This document shows positions 63,775 through 64,000 of a stretch of 64,000 nt of DNA, one piece after another. This stretch comes from Beroe forskalii (taxonomy: Eukaryota; Ctenophora; Nuda; Beroida; Beroidae). Under the pieces are notes generated by a model that saw only the letters and a list, made by a program, of their open reading frames with translations, was not told the DNA's origin and made no database searches. The stretch covers positions 62,001-126,000 of the forward strand of contig WFMF01000198.1 of NCBI GenBank assembly GCA_011033025.1, written 5' to 3'. Position 1 is the first letter of the stretch, and every line of letters starts with the position of its first letter. The position numbers and the translations under genes are program-made.

Positions 63775-64000
63775 TATATTCGAAGGGCTAACAAATGGTA
63801 AAGACACAGATTCCATCTACCTGGACTATGCAAAAGCGTTTGATAAGGTTGACTTGGAACTTCTTATCTCTAAGCTTAAGAGATATGGGTTTCACAACAA
63901 ACTTATAGAATGGATCCAGTCGTTCCTCACTGATCGAGATCAAGTGGTGGTTCTGAATGGTGTTCACTCAGATCTCGCTAAGGTTTTGAGCGGTGTTCCG
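63775..64000 (+). pseudogene. Second copy of the CR1/L2-like LINE, running off the window
   Basis: Homology to the minus-strand LINE at 4905-6368 starts near TATATTCGAAG (63775). It runs through DSIYLDYAKAFDKVDLELLI, a stretch reading NKLIEWIQSFLTDRDQVVV and DLAKVLSGVP to the last base. The frame is open from about 63800. The 5' boundary inside the RT domain indicates 5' truncation, the usual outcome of target-primed reverse transcription. The 3' part lies outside the window. Confidence 0.88.

Overview
The window is AT-rich animal nuclear DNA. The evidence is a four-exon class A GPCR with GT-AG introns, an intronless divergent class A GPCR, CR1/L2-like LINE fragments, Penelope-like retroelements (PLEs) with a GIY-YIG endonuclease, TA-flanked foldback and MITE-like elements, and many minisatellites. 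It suggests an invertebrate metazoan. I cannot name the phylum from sequence alone. No bacterial-type operon, CRISPR array, rRNA gene or intact functional tRNA is visible.

Layout. 1-4,900: a small hairpin, a diverged tandem duplication and GPCR gene 1 (1982-3007, minus). 4,905-7,011: a degraded LINE on the minus strand, a 100-N scaffold gap and a homopolymer-inflated stretch ending in a 448-base poly-A run that is almost certainly a consensus artefact. 7,124-10,331: a 1.25-kb TA-flanked element built from AACGTTT motifs and carrying a cloverleaf-like palindrome, a 421-bp TA-flanked MITE, and a 30-bp inverted repeat. 12,670-22,430: two PLE clusters, each with head-to-head copies. The first has three copies, one of them (16,768-19,350) with an almost complete 683-codon ORF; three PLE 3' ends abut (TATG)n. 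22,497-27,085: 140-bp tandem units, a 643-bp palindromic satellite, a 1.1-kb element with 168-bp TIRs around a G-rich telomere-like array, and a diverged repeat family. 28,902-33,367: a TE-type nuclease-like pseudogene and a PLE copy split by a 2.7-kb TTAA-flanked piggyBac-like element that carries a 22-bp minisatellite. 33,540-36,700: a GGCGAATATTTT repeat, then a foldback structure with 344-bp units around a broken single-pass membrane protein gene. 37,640-43,853: a 35-bp minisatellite, then a 4.8-kb inverted-repeat-bounded block of 21-bp repeats containing an intact LINE ORF1-like gene without RT. 43,854-55,335: mostly unique non-coding DNA with dispersed palindromes, an X-box cluster, a tRNA-like sequence and one suspected low-quality stretch. 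55,336-57,957: GPCR gene 2, spliced. 58,658-62,736: a 4.1-kb TA-flanked foldback element. 63,775-64,000: a second copy of the LINE, on the plus strand, running off the window.

The two GPCR genes are the only clear host protein genes; both are predicted plasma-membrane receptors of unknown ligand. Most of the remaining recognisable sequence is mobile or repetitive, and the nesting gives a relative order: the TTAA element entered after the PLE copy at 29,494-33,367, and the ORF1-only LINE entered an existing 21-bp repeat array. Several local zones show homopolymer-inflated sequence, so frameshifts inside or close to them may be consensus errors rather than real decay.
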